Shown: positions 1 to 8,518, counted from the stretch's first letter. The stretch is 64,000 nucleotides of DNA from Streptomyces sp. S.PB5 (GCF_030403745.1 NZ_JAQMWP010000006.1:124001-188000), one strand, 5' to 3'. Numbers and translations are program-made. Notes: a model not told the origin generated them from the letters alone.

Positions 1-89
1 GCCCGCGACGCCGACCGGGGCGTTCCCGCCGCCCCGCGCGGGAACGGGGATGTCCGGCGAGGACCCGCAGGGGAGCGGTGCGTCCTCGC

Positions 90-130
90 GAGGGCGGTCG
101 CCACCGGCCACCAGGAAGGCGACCGCCCTC
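90..130. terminator. Perfect 13-bp hairpin, likely terminator
   Basis: Arms GAGGGCGGTCGCC (90-102) and GGCGACCGCCCTC (118-130) pair perfectly around a 15-nt loop. It lies just past the stop of the minus-strand DUF1980 gene at 231, so it probably ends that transcript. There is no U tract, as is common for Streptomyces terminators. Confidence 0.6.
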
Positions 131-186
131 ACCTTCCGCCGCCGCGCACTTTCCGCCACCGCGAACCGTCTGCCGCCGGTCACCTC

Positions 187-237
187 TCCCGGCCGTTCAC
201 CGCTCCCGGCCGTTCACCGCTCCCGGCCGTTCACCGC
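187..237. repeat. Three tandem 17-bp repeats
   Basis: TCCCGGCCGTTCACCGC occurs three times in direct tandem (187-203, 204-220, 221-237). The last copy overlaps the stop codon of the minus-strand gene at 231. It looks like recent slippage at the 3' end of that gene; no function is evident. Confidence 0.85.
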
Positions 238-953
238 TTCTCGTACGGGTCCGCCGGCTGCTTCGCCTGCTTCACCGCCGTCGCGTCCAGTACCGGCGGC
301 CACGCCGAGTCCGTGCCGAGCTTCCCCTCGGGGTGCCAGGTCCCGGTGACGGTGACCCAGCTGTCGGCGGGCGACGCATCCTCGCCCCGCACCTCGACCT
401 TGCTCGTGGTGGCGTCGGCGGCACAGCAGGAGACGAGCAGCCGGGTGACGTACCAGCTCCCGTCGTCCCCATGCGTCACGAACCCGGTCATCCGGACGGT
501 ACGGCCCTTCAGCGACCGCCCGCTGTCATAGACCGCCCGCGACGCGAACTCCCCCACCGCGATCTCCACCGGATCCCCGGCCGGCAGCGCGGGAAAGGTC
601 CCCACTGCCCGAGCCGCCCGCTGGGCCGCCTCCCGCTCGGCGCTGTAGGACCCGAGCGCGGGCGGCGGGAAGAGCAGCAGGGCGAGGGCGGGAAGGGTGA
701 GAAGCCAGGCGACACGGGGCCCATGACCATGACCGTGCCCCGGATCATGCTCGCCCCCGTCCTCATCGTCCCGTGCCGACCGCCGTACGACGGCCATGGC
801 GGCCCCCAGCAGCACCAGCGCCGCCCCGGACACGATCAGATACGGCCGCAGCCCCGCCTGCACATACCGCAGATACAGCGTGCTGAACGCCGAGATCCGC
901 AGGATCGCCGCCCCGACGAGCATCAGCAGCAGGGCAGGCCCGTACCGCCTCAC
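231..953 (-). CDS. TIGR03943/DUF1980 (YcgQ-like) membrane protein
   Basis: 240-aa protein. The N-terminus has two hydrophobic segments (about residues 5-22 and 33-52), then a His-rich loop (HDPGHGHGHG) and a third membrane segment. The C-terminal half looks like the DUF1980 domain, including its characteristic SCCAAD motif. The chosen GTG start (951-953) overlaps the TGA of the upstream permease (950-952), giving a GTGA coupling. Permease plus DUF1980 pairs (B. subtilis YcgR/YcgQ) are conserved and in actinobacteria have been linked to metal, mainly zinc, homeostasis. The substrate here is unknown. It is probably co-translated with the permease. Confidence 0.85.
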   Translation of the reverse strand: MRRYGPALLLMLVGAAILRISAFSTLYLRYVQAGLRPYLIVSGAALVLLGAAMAVVRRSARDDEDGGEHDPGHGHGHGPRVAWLLTLPALALLLFPPPALGSYSAEREAAQRAARAVGTFPALPAGDPVEIAVGEFASRAVYDSGRSLKGRTVRMTGFVTHGDDGSWYVTRLLVSCCAADATTSKVEVRGEDASPADSWVTVTGTWHPEGKLGTDSAWPPVLDATAVKQAKQPADPYEKR

Positions 954-1957
954 AACAGCCACCACCCCACGAGCACACTGCTCATCACGGCCACCACCCA
1001 CGTCACGGCCGAGAACCGCACCGCGAAGCCCCGCCCGAACGTCCCCGCCTGCAACGCGATCAGCTTCAGGTCGACCATCGGCCCCACCACCATGAACGCC
1101 AGCCGCGCGGTCGGCGAGAAGCCGCTCAGCGAGGCCGCGACGAACGCGTCCGCCTCGCTGCACACGCACAGCACCACGGCGAGAACCGCCAGCAGCAGCA
1201 CCGACAGCCAGGCGGACCCGGTGAACACATCGAGCACCGACCTCGGTACGACGATGTTGAAGGTCGCCGCGGCCGCCGCACCGAGCACGAGGAACCCGCC
1301 GGCGTGCAGAAAGTCGTGCTGGAGTCCGGCGCCGAAGGCCTTGAGGCCGCGGGCCTCGGGAGCGTGCCGCTTCGGGGGCCGCAGCCACTCCTCCTTGCCG
1401 AACCGCGCCCACAGCCACCCCATCACCACGGCCGCCGCCAGCGAGGCGACGAGCCGGCCCAGCACCATCTCCGGCTGGGTGGGAAAGGCGATGGACGTGG
1501 CGACGAGCACGACGGGGTTGATCGCGGGCGCGGAGAGGAGGAAGGCCAGCGCGGCGGCCGGGGCCACGCCCCGCCGCATCAGGCTCCCGGCCACGGGCAC
1601 GGACGCGCACTCACAGCCGGGCAGTACGACTCCCGCCGCCCCCGCGACCGGCACGGCGAGGGCCTGATTGCGCGGCAGCAGCCGGGTGAAGACGCGCTCC
1701 GGCACGAACGCGCCGATCGCCGCCGAGACGACCGTCCCCAGCAGCAGGAACGGCACTGCCTGGACGGTGATCGCGGTGAAGACGGTCCACCAGGCGGCGA
1801 CGGGCGGGGTGTAGAGGTCGAGGGCGAGGGTGGGCCCGAGCACGGACACGACGGTCGCGATGGCGAGCAGCGCGGCCCCGCCGAGGACGGCGTGGACGAG
1901 CGCGCGCACGACGAGCCGCAGCCCGTCGGCCGCGGTCCTCTGGTTCTCCACGCGCAT
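950..1957 (-). CDS. Permease, DUF318/ArsP_1 family
   Basis: 335-aa polytopic membrane protein with about eight hydrophobic segments in two symmetric halves. It contains the paired signature motifs of the family (LPGCECASVPVAGSLMRRG, and a second half with VCSEADAFVAASL and MVVGPMVDLK). The family includes predicted metal, arsenical or small-molecule permeases. It is coupled through a 4-nt overlap to the downstream DUF1980 gene, so the two products probably work together in the membrane. The ATG at 1957 has only a weak ribosome site; GTG two codons in is an alternative start. Confidence 0.88.
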   Translation of the reverse strand: MRVENQRTAADGLRLVVRALVHAVLGGAALLAIATVVSVLGPTLALDLYTPPVAAWWTVFTAITVQAVPFLLLGTVVSAAIGAFVPERVFTRLLPRNQALAVPVAGAAGVVLPGCECASVPVAGSLMRRGVAPAAALAFLLSAPAINPVVLVATSIAFPTQPEMVLGRLVASLAAAVVMGWLWARFGKEEWLRPPKRHAPEARGLKAFGAGLQHDFLHAGGFLVLGAAAAATFNIVVPRSVLDVFTGSAWLSVLLLAVLAVVLCVCSEADAFVAASLSGFSPTARLAFMVVGPMVDLKLIALQAGTFGRGFAVRFSAVTWVVAVMSSVLVGWWLL

Positions 1958-2031
1958 GCCCCGTCGGTCGGTCAGCGTTCCGCTCCCCCGCGAAGGCTAA
2001 CCGGTGGGCGCTGTGCGCAGGATCGGGACGG

Positions 2032-3375
2032 TCATAGCGGAGGTTGTGCGGGCGCGGGCCCGAGGGTGGTGGTGCCGGGGGCCGTACGGTGTCCAAGTCC
2101 CGTCCGGTAGGCGTCCAGTGCCGCCTCCACGCGCCCCTCCCGTCGCAGCAGATCACCGAGGAGCCGGCACAGGTCGGCCAGGTCCCCGGCGGCCCCGGCC
2201 CGCTCCAGCAGACTCAGGGCGCGTACGTAGTGCTCCTCGGCGGCCTCGGGGTCACGGGCGTCCTCGGCGATGATCCCGAGCAGCCGGTGCGCGGCGGCGG
2301 AGTGCACGGCGCCGCGCTCGGGGGAGAGGTCCCCGAGGACGTCCTGGAGCAGGGCGGCGGCCTCCTCCGACTTGCCGCGCCGGTGCAGTACGTCGGCCAG
2401 CTCGACGGCGGCCTGGCTGCTGTAGAGGGCGGCGCGGGAGGCGGAGAGCATGGCGAGGGCCTGCCTCAACTCGGCTTCGGCCTGCTCCAGTTGGTTGTTC
2501 TGCGCGTACACGTACCCGCGCATCCAGTGGCAGTTGGCGAGTTCGGTGCGCAGCTGGAGCTGCCGGTAGAGCTCGGCCGCCTTGGCGAGCGAGGCGTCGG
2601 CCTCGGCGACCCGGCCCTCGGCGATGAGGGTGCGGGCGACGGACCGGTGCATCCGGGCGACCAGGGCGGGGTCCCCGGCCTGCGGGGCGAGCGCGAGCGC
2701 GAACTCGGCGGCCTGGGCGGCCCGTGCGTGGGCGCCCATGTCCATGTAGGGCCCGATGATGCTCGCGTAGAGCAGGAGCAGTGCGTCGGGGTCGTGCAGT
2801 CCGCCGCGGTTCAGCTCGTCGAGGGTGGACTCCAGCAGATAGACGGCGTACCGGAGTTCACCGGCGAGATAGTGGGCGACGGCCCGGCCGCGCAGGGCCG
2901 GGACGCGGGCGGGCAGGGGCGCGTCGGCCATGGTGACCTCGGCCCGCTCGAAGTACGTACGCCCCTCCACGAGTTCACCCGTCTCCAGGGCGCACTCCCC
3001 CAGTCCGAGCAGTGCGGCGGCCCGTACCTCGTCGAGCCGGAGGCGCTCGGCCTCCTCCAGGAGCGCGGCGTACTGGCGGGCGGCCTCCTCGGCGGCGCCG
3101 GTGGCGAGGGTGCGCTGGGCCTCCACGATCCGCAACCGCAGATCGGTCACGAGATGGGCGGGCCGCCCGGTGGCCAGCTCGTCGAACTCGACCCCGAGCC
3201 GCTCGGCGAGATGCCGCAGCGCCTGGTCGGAGGGGCGCACCCGTCCCGCCTCCAGCGTCGAGACATAGGCGGCGGTGTAGGCGGGTTCGGCGACCTGCCG
3301 CTGGGTGAGGCCCCGTTCGACGCGCAGTTGCTGGACTCTCCGCCCGATGGTCTCCGGATCGTCACGTTCAACCAT
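2032..3375 (-). CDS. XRE-family regulator with TPR sensor domain
   Basis: 447 aa. Residues about 5-65 form an XRE helix-turn-helix (IGRRVQQLRVERGLTQRQVA ... STLEAGRVRPS). The rest is a helical TPR array with repeats such as AAALLQDVLGDL and AEEHYVRALSLLERA. The start at 3375 was chosen for a GGGGGAG ribosome site 7 nt upstream; earlier in-frame ATGs lack one. HTH-TPR architecture is that of the RRNPP peptide-sensing regulators of Firmicutes and of many Streptomyces regulators with unknown ligands. A short hydrophobic ORF is transcribed divergently 153 bp away, with a palindrome between them, suggesting autoregulation and a possible peptide partner (inference). Confidence 0.88.
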   Translation of the reverse strand: MVERDDPETIGRRVQQLRVERGLTQRQVAEPAYTAAYVSTLEAGRVRPSDQALRHLAERLGVEFDELATGRPAHLVTDLRLRIVEAQRTLATGAAEEAARQYAALLEEAERLRLDEVRAAALLGLGECALETGELVEGRTYFERAEVTMADAPLPARVPALRGRAVAHYLAGELRYAVYLLESTLDELNRGGLHDPDALLLLYASIIGPYMDMGAHARAAQAAEFALALAPQAGDPALVARMHRSVARTLIAEGRVAEADASLAKAAELYRQLQLRTELANCHWMRGYVYAQNNQLEQAEAELRQALAMLSASRAALYSSQAAVELADVLHRRGKSEEAAALLQDVLGDLSPERGAVHSAAAHRLLGIIAEDARDPEAAEEHYVRALSLLERAGAAGDLADLCRLLGDLLRREGRVEAALDAYRTGLGHRTAPGTTTLGPAPAQPPL

Positions 3376-3425
3376 GAGCCAACTCCCCCTGCGCCTCTTG
3401 CCGTTGGGCATCACCGGGCTCTAGG

Positions 3426-3455
3426 TTAAACGGCGTATTAAGCCTGCTTAATACG
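3426..3455. promoter_or_regulatory. Divergent promoters overlapping a 22-bp palindromic operator
   Basis: CGTATTAAGC-CT-GCTTAATACG (3434-3455) is a perfect 10-bp inverted repeat, strikingly AT-rich for this DNA. On the plus strand TTAAAC (3426-3431), a 17-bp spacer and TAATAC (3449-3454) form a -35/-10 pair toward the 57-aa ORF. On the minus strand TTAAGC, 17 bp and TAACCT form one toward the XRE-TPR gene. A dimeric regulator bound at the palindrome would cover both promoters. Confidence 0.6.
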
Positions 3456-3528
3456 TGGTCGCCGATGTAGCCGTTGTTGCTGTTGTTGCTGTTGTTGCTG
3501 TTGCAGCTGTCGTCACTGCGAGGTCGTC

Positions 3529-3702
3529 GTGCTCGAACGCACCAGCACCACCGAGCGTTACGCAAGGAGCATCATCGCCGCCGTGGTCGCCGTGGCCGCC
3601 CTGGTCCTGGCGGCGAACGCGGGGCCTGCGCGAGCGCTGGAGCAGGGCCCGGACCGGCAGGCCGACCAGGTGCGACACGTCGAGCACGTCCAGCGGAGCT
3701 GA
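3529..3702 (+). CDS. Small membrane-anchored or secreted peptide, 57 aa
   Basis: A GTG-started ORF preceded by GCGAGG. The N-terminus is charged (LERTSTTERYARS), followed by a hydrophobic helix of about 18 residues ending in a signal-peptidase-like ANAGPARA. A polar tail follows (LEQGPDRQADQVRHVEHVQRS). It ends 8 nt from the stop of the convergent STAND gene. It is divergent from the XRE-TPR regulator and shares its operator region. I do not recognise a family. A secreted signalling peptide for that regulator is an inference. The 5' leader contains a GTTGTTGCT triplet-rich repeat (about 3472-3502). Confidence 0.5.
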   Translation: MLERTSTTERYARSIIAAVVAVAALVLAANAGPARALEQGPDRQADQVRHVEHVQRS

Positions 3703-3709
3703 GCACGCA

Positions 3710-6700
3710 TCAGTCGCCGCACACCTCGCGGTACGGAACGTCACGCGCGTACGTCCGCCACTGCGCCCGCGTCAGCTCGCGCGCTCCCGCCCGCGCGCAC
3801 ACCGATCGGACCGCCTGGGCCGGGTCGATGACATAGCGCTGGAGAGGCACGTGCGCGCTTCCCGCGTACACCGTGCCGCTGTCCGGGCCGAACGCGACCG
3901 TGTCGATCGCGTCGCCGGGTGTGGACAGGAGACCGCCGAGCGGCTGGTGGGTGGCGATGTCCCACAGCTGGAGGCTGCCCGCCTCGCCGCCCACCGCGAG
4001 CGTGCGGCCGTCGGGGCTGACGGCCAGGGCGCTGACGGCCTCGGAGGTGTCGTCGAAGACCGGGTCGGGGCCGCCGTCCGTCCGGCCGGTCTCTCTTTCC
4101 TCTCCCTCGGGGAAGACGTTCGGCAGGATGCCCTCCCGCTGCCGGACCGCCGCGTCCCACAGCGCCACCCGGCCCGTCTGGTCCCCCGCCGCGAACCGCG
4201 AACCGTCCGGGGCGAAGGCGAGGGCGCCGATCTCGTCGCCCTGGACCAGGTCGCGTCCGGTGGTCCTGCCGCCCGGCAGGTTCGCCGTCCGGTTGTCGCC
4301 GGCCAGGAGGCGGCCGTCGGGGCGGACGGCCAGGTGACTGCTGGACAGGCCGGTCAGGACGGTCGTCCGGCGGTGGCGGGCGATGTCCCACGTCTCGTTG
4401 GTCAGCTCGCCGATGGCGGTGGTGCGGGTGAGGTGGAGCGTGCGGGCGTCCGGGCCGAGGGCGATGGTGATCACCGCACCGGCCGAGGTCTTCTCCGCCA
4501 GGTCCAGTGTCGTGCGGACCCGGCCCCGGGCGACGTCCCAGACCGTGAGGCGCTGCGGGGAGGCCTCGTAACCGGGCGCCGCGACGGTGTACGCGAGCGC
4601 CTTGCCGTCGGGGGAGAAGGCCAGACCGGGGAGGGTGTACTCCGGGAGTACCGGACGGGCGGGGTCGTGCGATACACCGAGCGGTATGGACGGCAGTGTC
4701 CTGAGCAGGCGTCCGATGGGGGTCTCCCCGCTCGAGCGAAGCCGAGAGTGGGGGAGGGTGTCGCGCAGCTCGAAGCGGTAGGTGTCGCCGGTGCGTCGCG
4801 CGGTGGCAAGCGTGCGGCCGTCCGGGCTGATCAGCACCTTGTCCACCGGCCGGTCCTGCCAGGCGGACGTCACGGCCGTCGCCACGTCCAGGGTGTGGAC
4901 CGTGCCGGCCTCCAGATAGCGCAGTACCGGGCGGGCGGGGTCCCAGGCCAGACCGCCGAGGTGCTGGTTGTTGAGGGAGTACCGGAACACCGGGGAGCCG
5001 AAGCCCAGCCGCCACAGCGTGATCTCCTCCCCGTCGGCGATCGCCAGGAACTTCCCTTCCTCGTCGAAGGCGGCGTACCTGACTCCGGCGCCGGGGAGGT
5101 CGGGCAGCCGTTTCCCCGACCGGACGTCCCAGAGCCGCACGCCGCTCGGGACCACCGCGGCGAGCCGCCGTCCCCCGCCACCGAGCACCAACTGCAGGCG
5201 CTCCCGGTCCTGGCCGCAGATGTCGCCCTCGCGTTCCCAGGGCCCGTGCACCGTGCGCCGGCCCGTGAGGTCCCGCACCTGCGGCGCGCCGCCTTTCCCG
5301 AGGGGGCAGTCCGCGATCAGCCGGCCGTCCTCGCTCGGCACCGCGGTGTCCTGCGCCTCGAACAGCAACTTCCCGTCCGCGGCCGAGTGCACCACCGCCC
5401 GGGACCCGTCCACACCGCGCACGGTGTACGTGCTCGTGCCGAAGTCCACGACGGACGACACCGGCAGCGGGTCACCCGCCCAGCGTCCGGCGGCCGTGTC
5501 CCACAGCCGCACCCCGTCGCCCCGGCCACGCCCGTAGAGGGCCAGCAGCCGCCCGTCCGGGCTCGCCCCGACCGCGATGCCGGCAGCCGGCAGCCGCCCC
5601 TCGGCGATCCGCCGGTGCCGTGCCACGTCCCAGGTCCGCCAGGTGCGCCCCTCGACACTGAGCAGGGTGCGTCCGGAGTCCGTCAGACGGCGGAAGGGAC
5701 CGTCGCCCGGTGCCGGTTCGCTGAACGAGTCGAGCTCCTGCTGGTGGAGCGCTCCCAGCAACGCCTGCCGGGTCTCCGGCAGGCGGGACACGCGCCAGGC
5801 GGCGACGCCCAGCAACTGTGCGGTGCGCGGATCGGTGGTGGTCAGGCCCTCCGCGACGGAGGCGATACGGCGGGCCGCGTCGTCGACGCGGTGGCGTTCG
5901 TTGTCCCGGCCCTGTGTCCACGCGGCGAGACCCGCGATCAGCGCCACCGTGAGAACGGCCGACAGTACGCCCACCGCGGCCCGCGCCTGGCGCGTGGAGC
6001 GGGCGGCGGCCCGGCGTTCCGCCTCGCGGGCGGCCAGCGCGGCGGTGAGGAACTCGCGCTCCGGCGCGGTCAGGGAGAGGTCGTGCTCGTGGTCGGGGAA
6101 CAGCTCCGCCACCCGGTCCAGGCGGGTGCCCCGGTACAGGGCGCCCAAGTCGCGGTCGTGCTCCAGCCAGACGCGGGCGGCCTCGGTCAGCCGCCGGTGG
6201 TGGCGCAGCCGCTCCCGGTCCCCCTCGATCCAGCAGCGCAGCCGCGGCCAGCTGGTGATCAGCGCCTCGTGGGCGAGCTGCACGGCGTCCTCGTCGACCG
6301 TCAGCAGCCGGGCGCGGGCCAGCCGCTCCACCACCACGGGCACGTGGGGACACGCCCAGTCCCGGCACTCCGCCCGGATCAGCGGGCGCCGGGTGTCGGG
6401 GGTGCCCTGGCCGGGCTCGACCATCCGCAGCAGCAGCCGCCGCGCGGCGTCCGCCTGCTCCCCGGTCAGCTGCCCGTACGCCTCCTCGGCGCTCGCCGCG
6501 ATGGCGCCGCGCACCCCGCCGGCCGCCTGGTACGCGGCCAGGGTGAGCACCCGGCCCTTGCGCCGCCGCCAGGTCTCCAGCAGGGCGTGCGAGAGCATCG
6601 GCAGCCCGCCGGGCTCGTCGAGGACCTCCTCCACGATCCGCGCGGTCAGCTCACGCTCCACCAGGAGCCCGACCTCCTGCGCGGGCTTGACGACCGCCTC

Positions 6701-7522
6701 CCGCAGCTCTTCCGCGGTCATCGGTCCGACCAGCAGTCCGGCGCCGCACAGCGTGTCCGCAAGGCCCCGGTGCTCGCCGCAGCGGGGGTAGAAGTCGGCC
6801 CGTACGGAGATGAGCACCCGCAGCCGGCTGTCCGGGTCCCGGGCGGCGAGCAGCAGGTCGATGAAGCGGGAGCGCTCCCGCTGGTCGTGGCAGAGGGTGA
6901 AGACCTCCTCGAACTGGTCCACGACCACCCAGCTCTCCGGCTCGTCCGCGGCCGGGGTCAGCAGATGGCCGTAGGTGGCGGCGGGCCGGTCGCCGGGCGT
7001 GAGCACGCGCAGCACCGCCGGACGCCCCCGGCCGGCGATCTCGTTCTGGAGCCGGGGTATGAGCCCTGCCCGCAGCAGCGAGGACTTCCCGCTGCCGGAG
7101 GCGCCGAACACCGCGGCGAAGCGGTGCCCGCACACCAGCTGGAGCAGGTCCTCCGTCAGCCGGGCCCGCCCGAAGAACAGCCCCTGGTCGGCCGGCTCGA
7201 ACCGGGCGAGACCCCGGTACGGCACCCCGTACTCGTCATCGTCGCGGACCTCCCCCGCCGCCTGCGCCTCGGCGTCCTTCCACCGCGGCTCCCACGCGTC
7301 CGGGTCGCCGCCGCAGGCCCGTACATAACCCAGGACGACGGCGAGGGACGGCAGCCGTTCGCCGGCCGCGGCCTGCGACAGCGTTGTCGCGGAGAAGCCC
7401 GCCGACTCGGCCATCTTCCGGTACGAGGGGCTCCCCGCCGCCTTGCGCAGCTCGCGCAGTTCGTGCGCGAGCCGCGGCACGGGCCCGGCCGTCGGGTCCA
7501 GCGGTCTTTCCGGGCGCCCCAT
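3710..7522 (-). CDS. XRE-STAND NTPase-WD40 repeat protein
   Basis: 1270 aa. Residues about 15-70 form an XRE-type HTH. A nSTAND1-like P-loop NTPase follows, with Walker A GASGSGKSS (140-148) and Walker B VVVDQFEE (199-206). A single hydrophobic segment (AVGVLSAVLTVALIAGLAAW) comes next, then a WD40 propeller with repeated blades ending VRLWDTAAGR, VRLWDVRSGK, LTVWDVARGR, LQLWDIATHQ. The start at 7522 has GGAGG 7-8 nt upstream. STAND proteins are oligomerising signal switches used in regulation, programmed death and phage defence; this architecture is common in Streptomyces and its trigger is unknown. A short GC palindrome insert interrupts the WD40 region at about 4717-4756. Confidence 0.88.
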   Translation of the reverse strand: MGRPERPLDPTAGPVPRLAHELRELRKAAGSPSYRKMAESAGFSATTLSQAAAGERLPSLAVVLGYVRACGGDPDAWEPRWKDAEAQAAGEVRDDDEYGVPYRGLARFEPADQGLFFGRARLTEDLLQLVCGHRFAAVFGASGSGKSSLLRAGLIPRLQNEIAGRGRPAVLRVLTPGDRPAATYGHLLTPAADEPESWVVVDQFEEVFTLCHDQRERSRFIDLLLAARDPDSRLRVLISVRADFYPRCGEHRGLADTLCGAGLLVGPMTAEELREAVVKPAQEVGLLVERELTARIVEEVLDEPGGLPMLSHALLETWRRRKGRVLTLAAYQAAGGVRGAIAASAEEAYGQLTGEQADAARRLLLRMVEPGQGTPDTRRPLIRAECRDWACPHVPVVVERLARARLLTVDEDAVQLAHEALITSWPRLRCWIEGDRERLRHHRRLTEAARVWLEHDRDLGALYRGTRLDRVAELFPDHEHDLSLTAPEREFLTAALAAREAERRAAARSTRQARAAVGVLSAVLTVALIAGLAAWTQGRDNERHRVDDAARRIASVAEGLTTTDPRTAQLLGVAAWRVSRLPETRQALLGALHQQELDSFSEPAPGDGPFRRLTDSGRTLLSVEGRTWRTWDVARHRRIAEGRLPAAGIAVGASPDGRLLALYGRGRGDGVRLWDTAAGRWAGDPLPVSSVVDFGTSTYTVRGVDGSRAVVHSAADGKLLFEAQDTAVPSEDGRLIADCPLGKGGAPQVRDLTGRRTVHGPWEREGDICGQDRERLQLVLGGGGRRLAAVVPSGVRLWDVRSGKRLPDLPGAGVRYAAFDEEGKFLAIADGEEITLWRLGFGSPVFRYSLNNQHLGGLAWDPARPVLRYLEAGTVHTLDVATAVTSAWQDRPVDKVLISPDGRTLATARRTGDTYRFELRDTLPHSRLRSSGETPIGRLLRTLPSIPLGVSHDPARPVLPEYTLPGLAFSPDGKALAYTVAAPGYEASPQRLTVWDVARGRVRTTLDLAEKTSAGAVITIALGPDARTLHLTRTTAIGELTNETWDIARHRRTTVLTGLSSSHLAVRPDGRLLAGDNRTANLPGGRTTGRDLVQGDEIGALAFAPDGSRFAAGDQTGRVALWDAAVRQREGILPNVFPEGEERETGRTDGGPDPVFDDTSEAVSALAVSPDGRTLAVGGEAGSLQLWDIATHQPLGGLLSTPGDAIDTVAFGPDSGTVYAGSAHVPLQRYVIDPAQAVRSVCARAGARELTRAQWRTYARDVPYREVCGD
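4717..4756. repeat. Intragenic GC-palindrome insert
   Basis: The segment around CTCGAGCGAAGCCGAGAG is flanked by CCCC and GGGGG arms and forms an imperfect hairpin. It encodes the linker PHSRLRSSGETP between WD40 blades, so it is an in-frame insert. From memory, near-identical palindromes are scattered through Streptomyces genomes; copy number was not checked. Confidence 0.5.
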
Positions 7523-7661
7523 GCGCACACCTCCGTACAGCTCGCGAAAGGGACATCGAGCGCGACGAACGTACAAGTCACGCGGTGACGCACAGGTTGC
7601 CGACAGGTGACGTACCGGCGATACGGCATGTGATGTCCATCAACACCCTTCCGCCCGCAAG

Positions 7662-7697
7662 GTTGATTGATCCGATAAAAGGGACATGTCAATCAAC
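7662..7697. promoter_or_regulatory. 9-bp inverted repeat around the RIP remnant start
   Basis: GTTGATTGA (7662-7670) and TCAATCAAC (7689-7697) are perfect inverted repeats separated by 18 nt and straddle the ATG at 7686. Spacing and AT content suit an operator. It lies between the divergent STAND gene and the RIP remnant. Confidence 0.35.
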
Positions 7698-8205
7698 ATT
7701 CCGGTTGCGAACGTCGGTGGAACAAGGCCGCGAACGCCGCCGAAGGTGCGGGGGCGAGCCGCGGGCAGGTCCTCCTTCGACCCGCTCACAACCGCGACGA
7801 AGGCCTACGCCGCCGACGGCAACCCCACCTTCCGGATCGGCATCGACGGGACAGACGAGTACAAGCGATTCATCCAAGCGGTGGCCGACCGAGCCGGCAG
7901 CGGCCCCAGCACAACGTCAACACGGCGGTCTGGGACCTCTACAACGCCAGAGACCCCAGGACGATGGCGCGCGCGTTCCTCACCATGACGCAGTTCGTGG
8001 CGGAAGCGGCCCGGTTCCGGCCGATCGCCTATGACATCGGCCTGGTCATGGGCCACGACGGCGGCCAGCTGCGCCTCCCCAGGAACTTCATCGAGCAGGA
8101 GAACTCGTGGGACGCAACTACGGCAATCCGGTCGCCTTCCGGCTCCTCACGGCGATCATGTACGCCGACTACCTCCTTTACACGGCGAAGGGCGGGAACC
8201 GCTGA
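7686..8205 (+). pseudogene. Ribosome-inactivating protein (rRNA N-glycosidase), degraded
   Basis: Pieces of the RIP fold (28S/23S rRNA N-glycosidase, Shiga toxin A/ricin A type) are spread over three frames. The first frame gives TFRIGIDGTDEYKRFIQAV, like the RIP N-terminal strand and helix. The second, from about 7915, gives QFVAEAARFRPI, the active-site helix with catalytic Glu and Arg, then IEQENSW. The third gives GRNYGNPVAFRLLTAIMYAD, ending at TGA 8203-8205. Only about 47 codons separate the first helix from the active-site Glu, against roughly 150 residues in intact RIPs, so the middle is deleted. The second shift is one missing G near 8108-8111. It is almost certainly non-functional. 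Confidence 0.72.
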
Positions 8206-8234
8206 CCCCCACAGGGTGTCCGCTCCACCGCCCG

Positions 8235-8270
8235 ACCGCTGCCCCGGCGCCGTCCCGCCGGGGCAGCGGT
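8235..8270. terminator. 15-bp perfect hairpin terminator
   Basis: ACCGCTGCCCCGGCG (8235-8249) pairs with CGCCGGGGCAGCGGT (8256-8270) over a 6-nt loop. It is 30 nt past the last stop of the RIP remnant, which suggests the terminator outlived the gene. Confidence 0.8.
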
Positions 8271-8409
8271 GTTCCCGGGATTGATCACCCTGATCGGACG
8301 GGCTGCAGATCAACTCTCCGGCTGCCAGTCTTGGACCCGTGCCGCTCATCCCCCCGAGGGGCACACCCAGGCCGGAAACCTCGTCATCCCCCTGACCGAG
8401 TCCCGGCCG

Positions 8410-8442
8410 GCCGCCGGTGGACACCCCCCGTCCACCGGCGGC
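8410..8442. terminator. 13-bp perfect hairpin terminator
   Basis: GCCGCCGGTGGAC (8410-8422) and GTCCACCGGCGGC (8430-8442) pair over a 7-nt loop and are followed by TTCTTG. This is the second strong hairpin in the 8206-8663 gap, which otherwise shows no coding signal. Confidence 0.65.
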
Positions 8443-8502
8443 TTCTTGCATGGCGCGGGCGCCGCGCGCTCCTCGGCGCCGGCCGGTCTCCATGACGTCG
8501 CT

Positions 8503-8518
8503 GTCCACAGCTGTGGAC
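8503..8518. promoter_or_regulatory. 16-bp perfect palindrome upstream of the NLP gene
   Basis: GTCCACAGCTGTGGAC is a perfect palindrome 146 bp before the NPP1-family start. It may be an operator. Each arm resembles part of a DnaA box (TTGTCCACA) but does not match it fully. Confidence 0.3.

Noticed and set aside
78..1667. 529-codon plus-strand open frame over the permease region
   Set aside because: It is antisense to the permease and DUF1980 genes, Arg/Pro-rich with no recognisable domain. Long antisense frames are expected at this GC content.
3474..3836. Poly-leucine ORF from the GTTGTTGCT repeat
   Set aside because: Codon use turns Arg/His-rich after the repeat; the GTG 3529 frame with ribosome site and signal-like helix is more credible.
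3455..7588. 1377-codon open frame opposite the STAND gene
   Set aside because: The real gene is on the minus strand, with Walker motifs and WD40 repeats. The antisense translation is low-complexity Val/Arg/Gly/Pro.
8503..8518. Possible DnaA box cluster
   Set aside because: Arms resemble TTGTCCACA only partly and there is a single palindrome, so it is not an origin.
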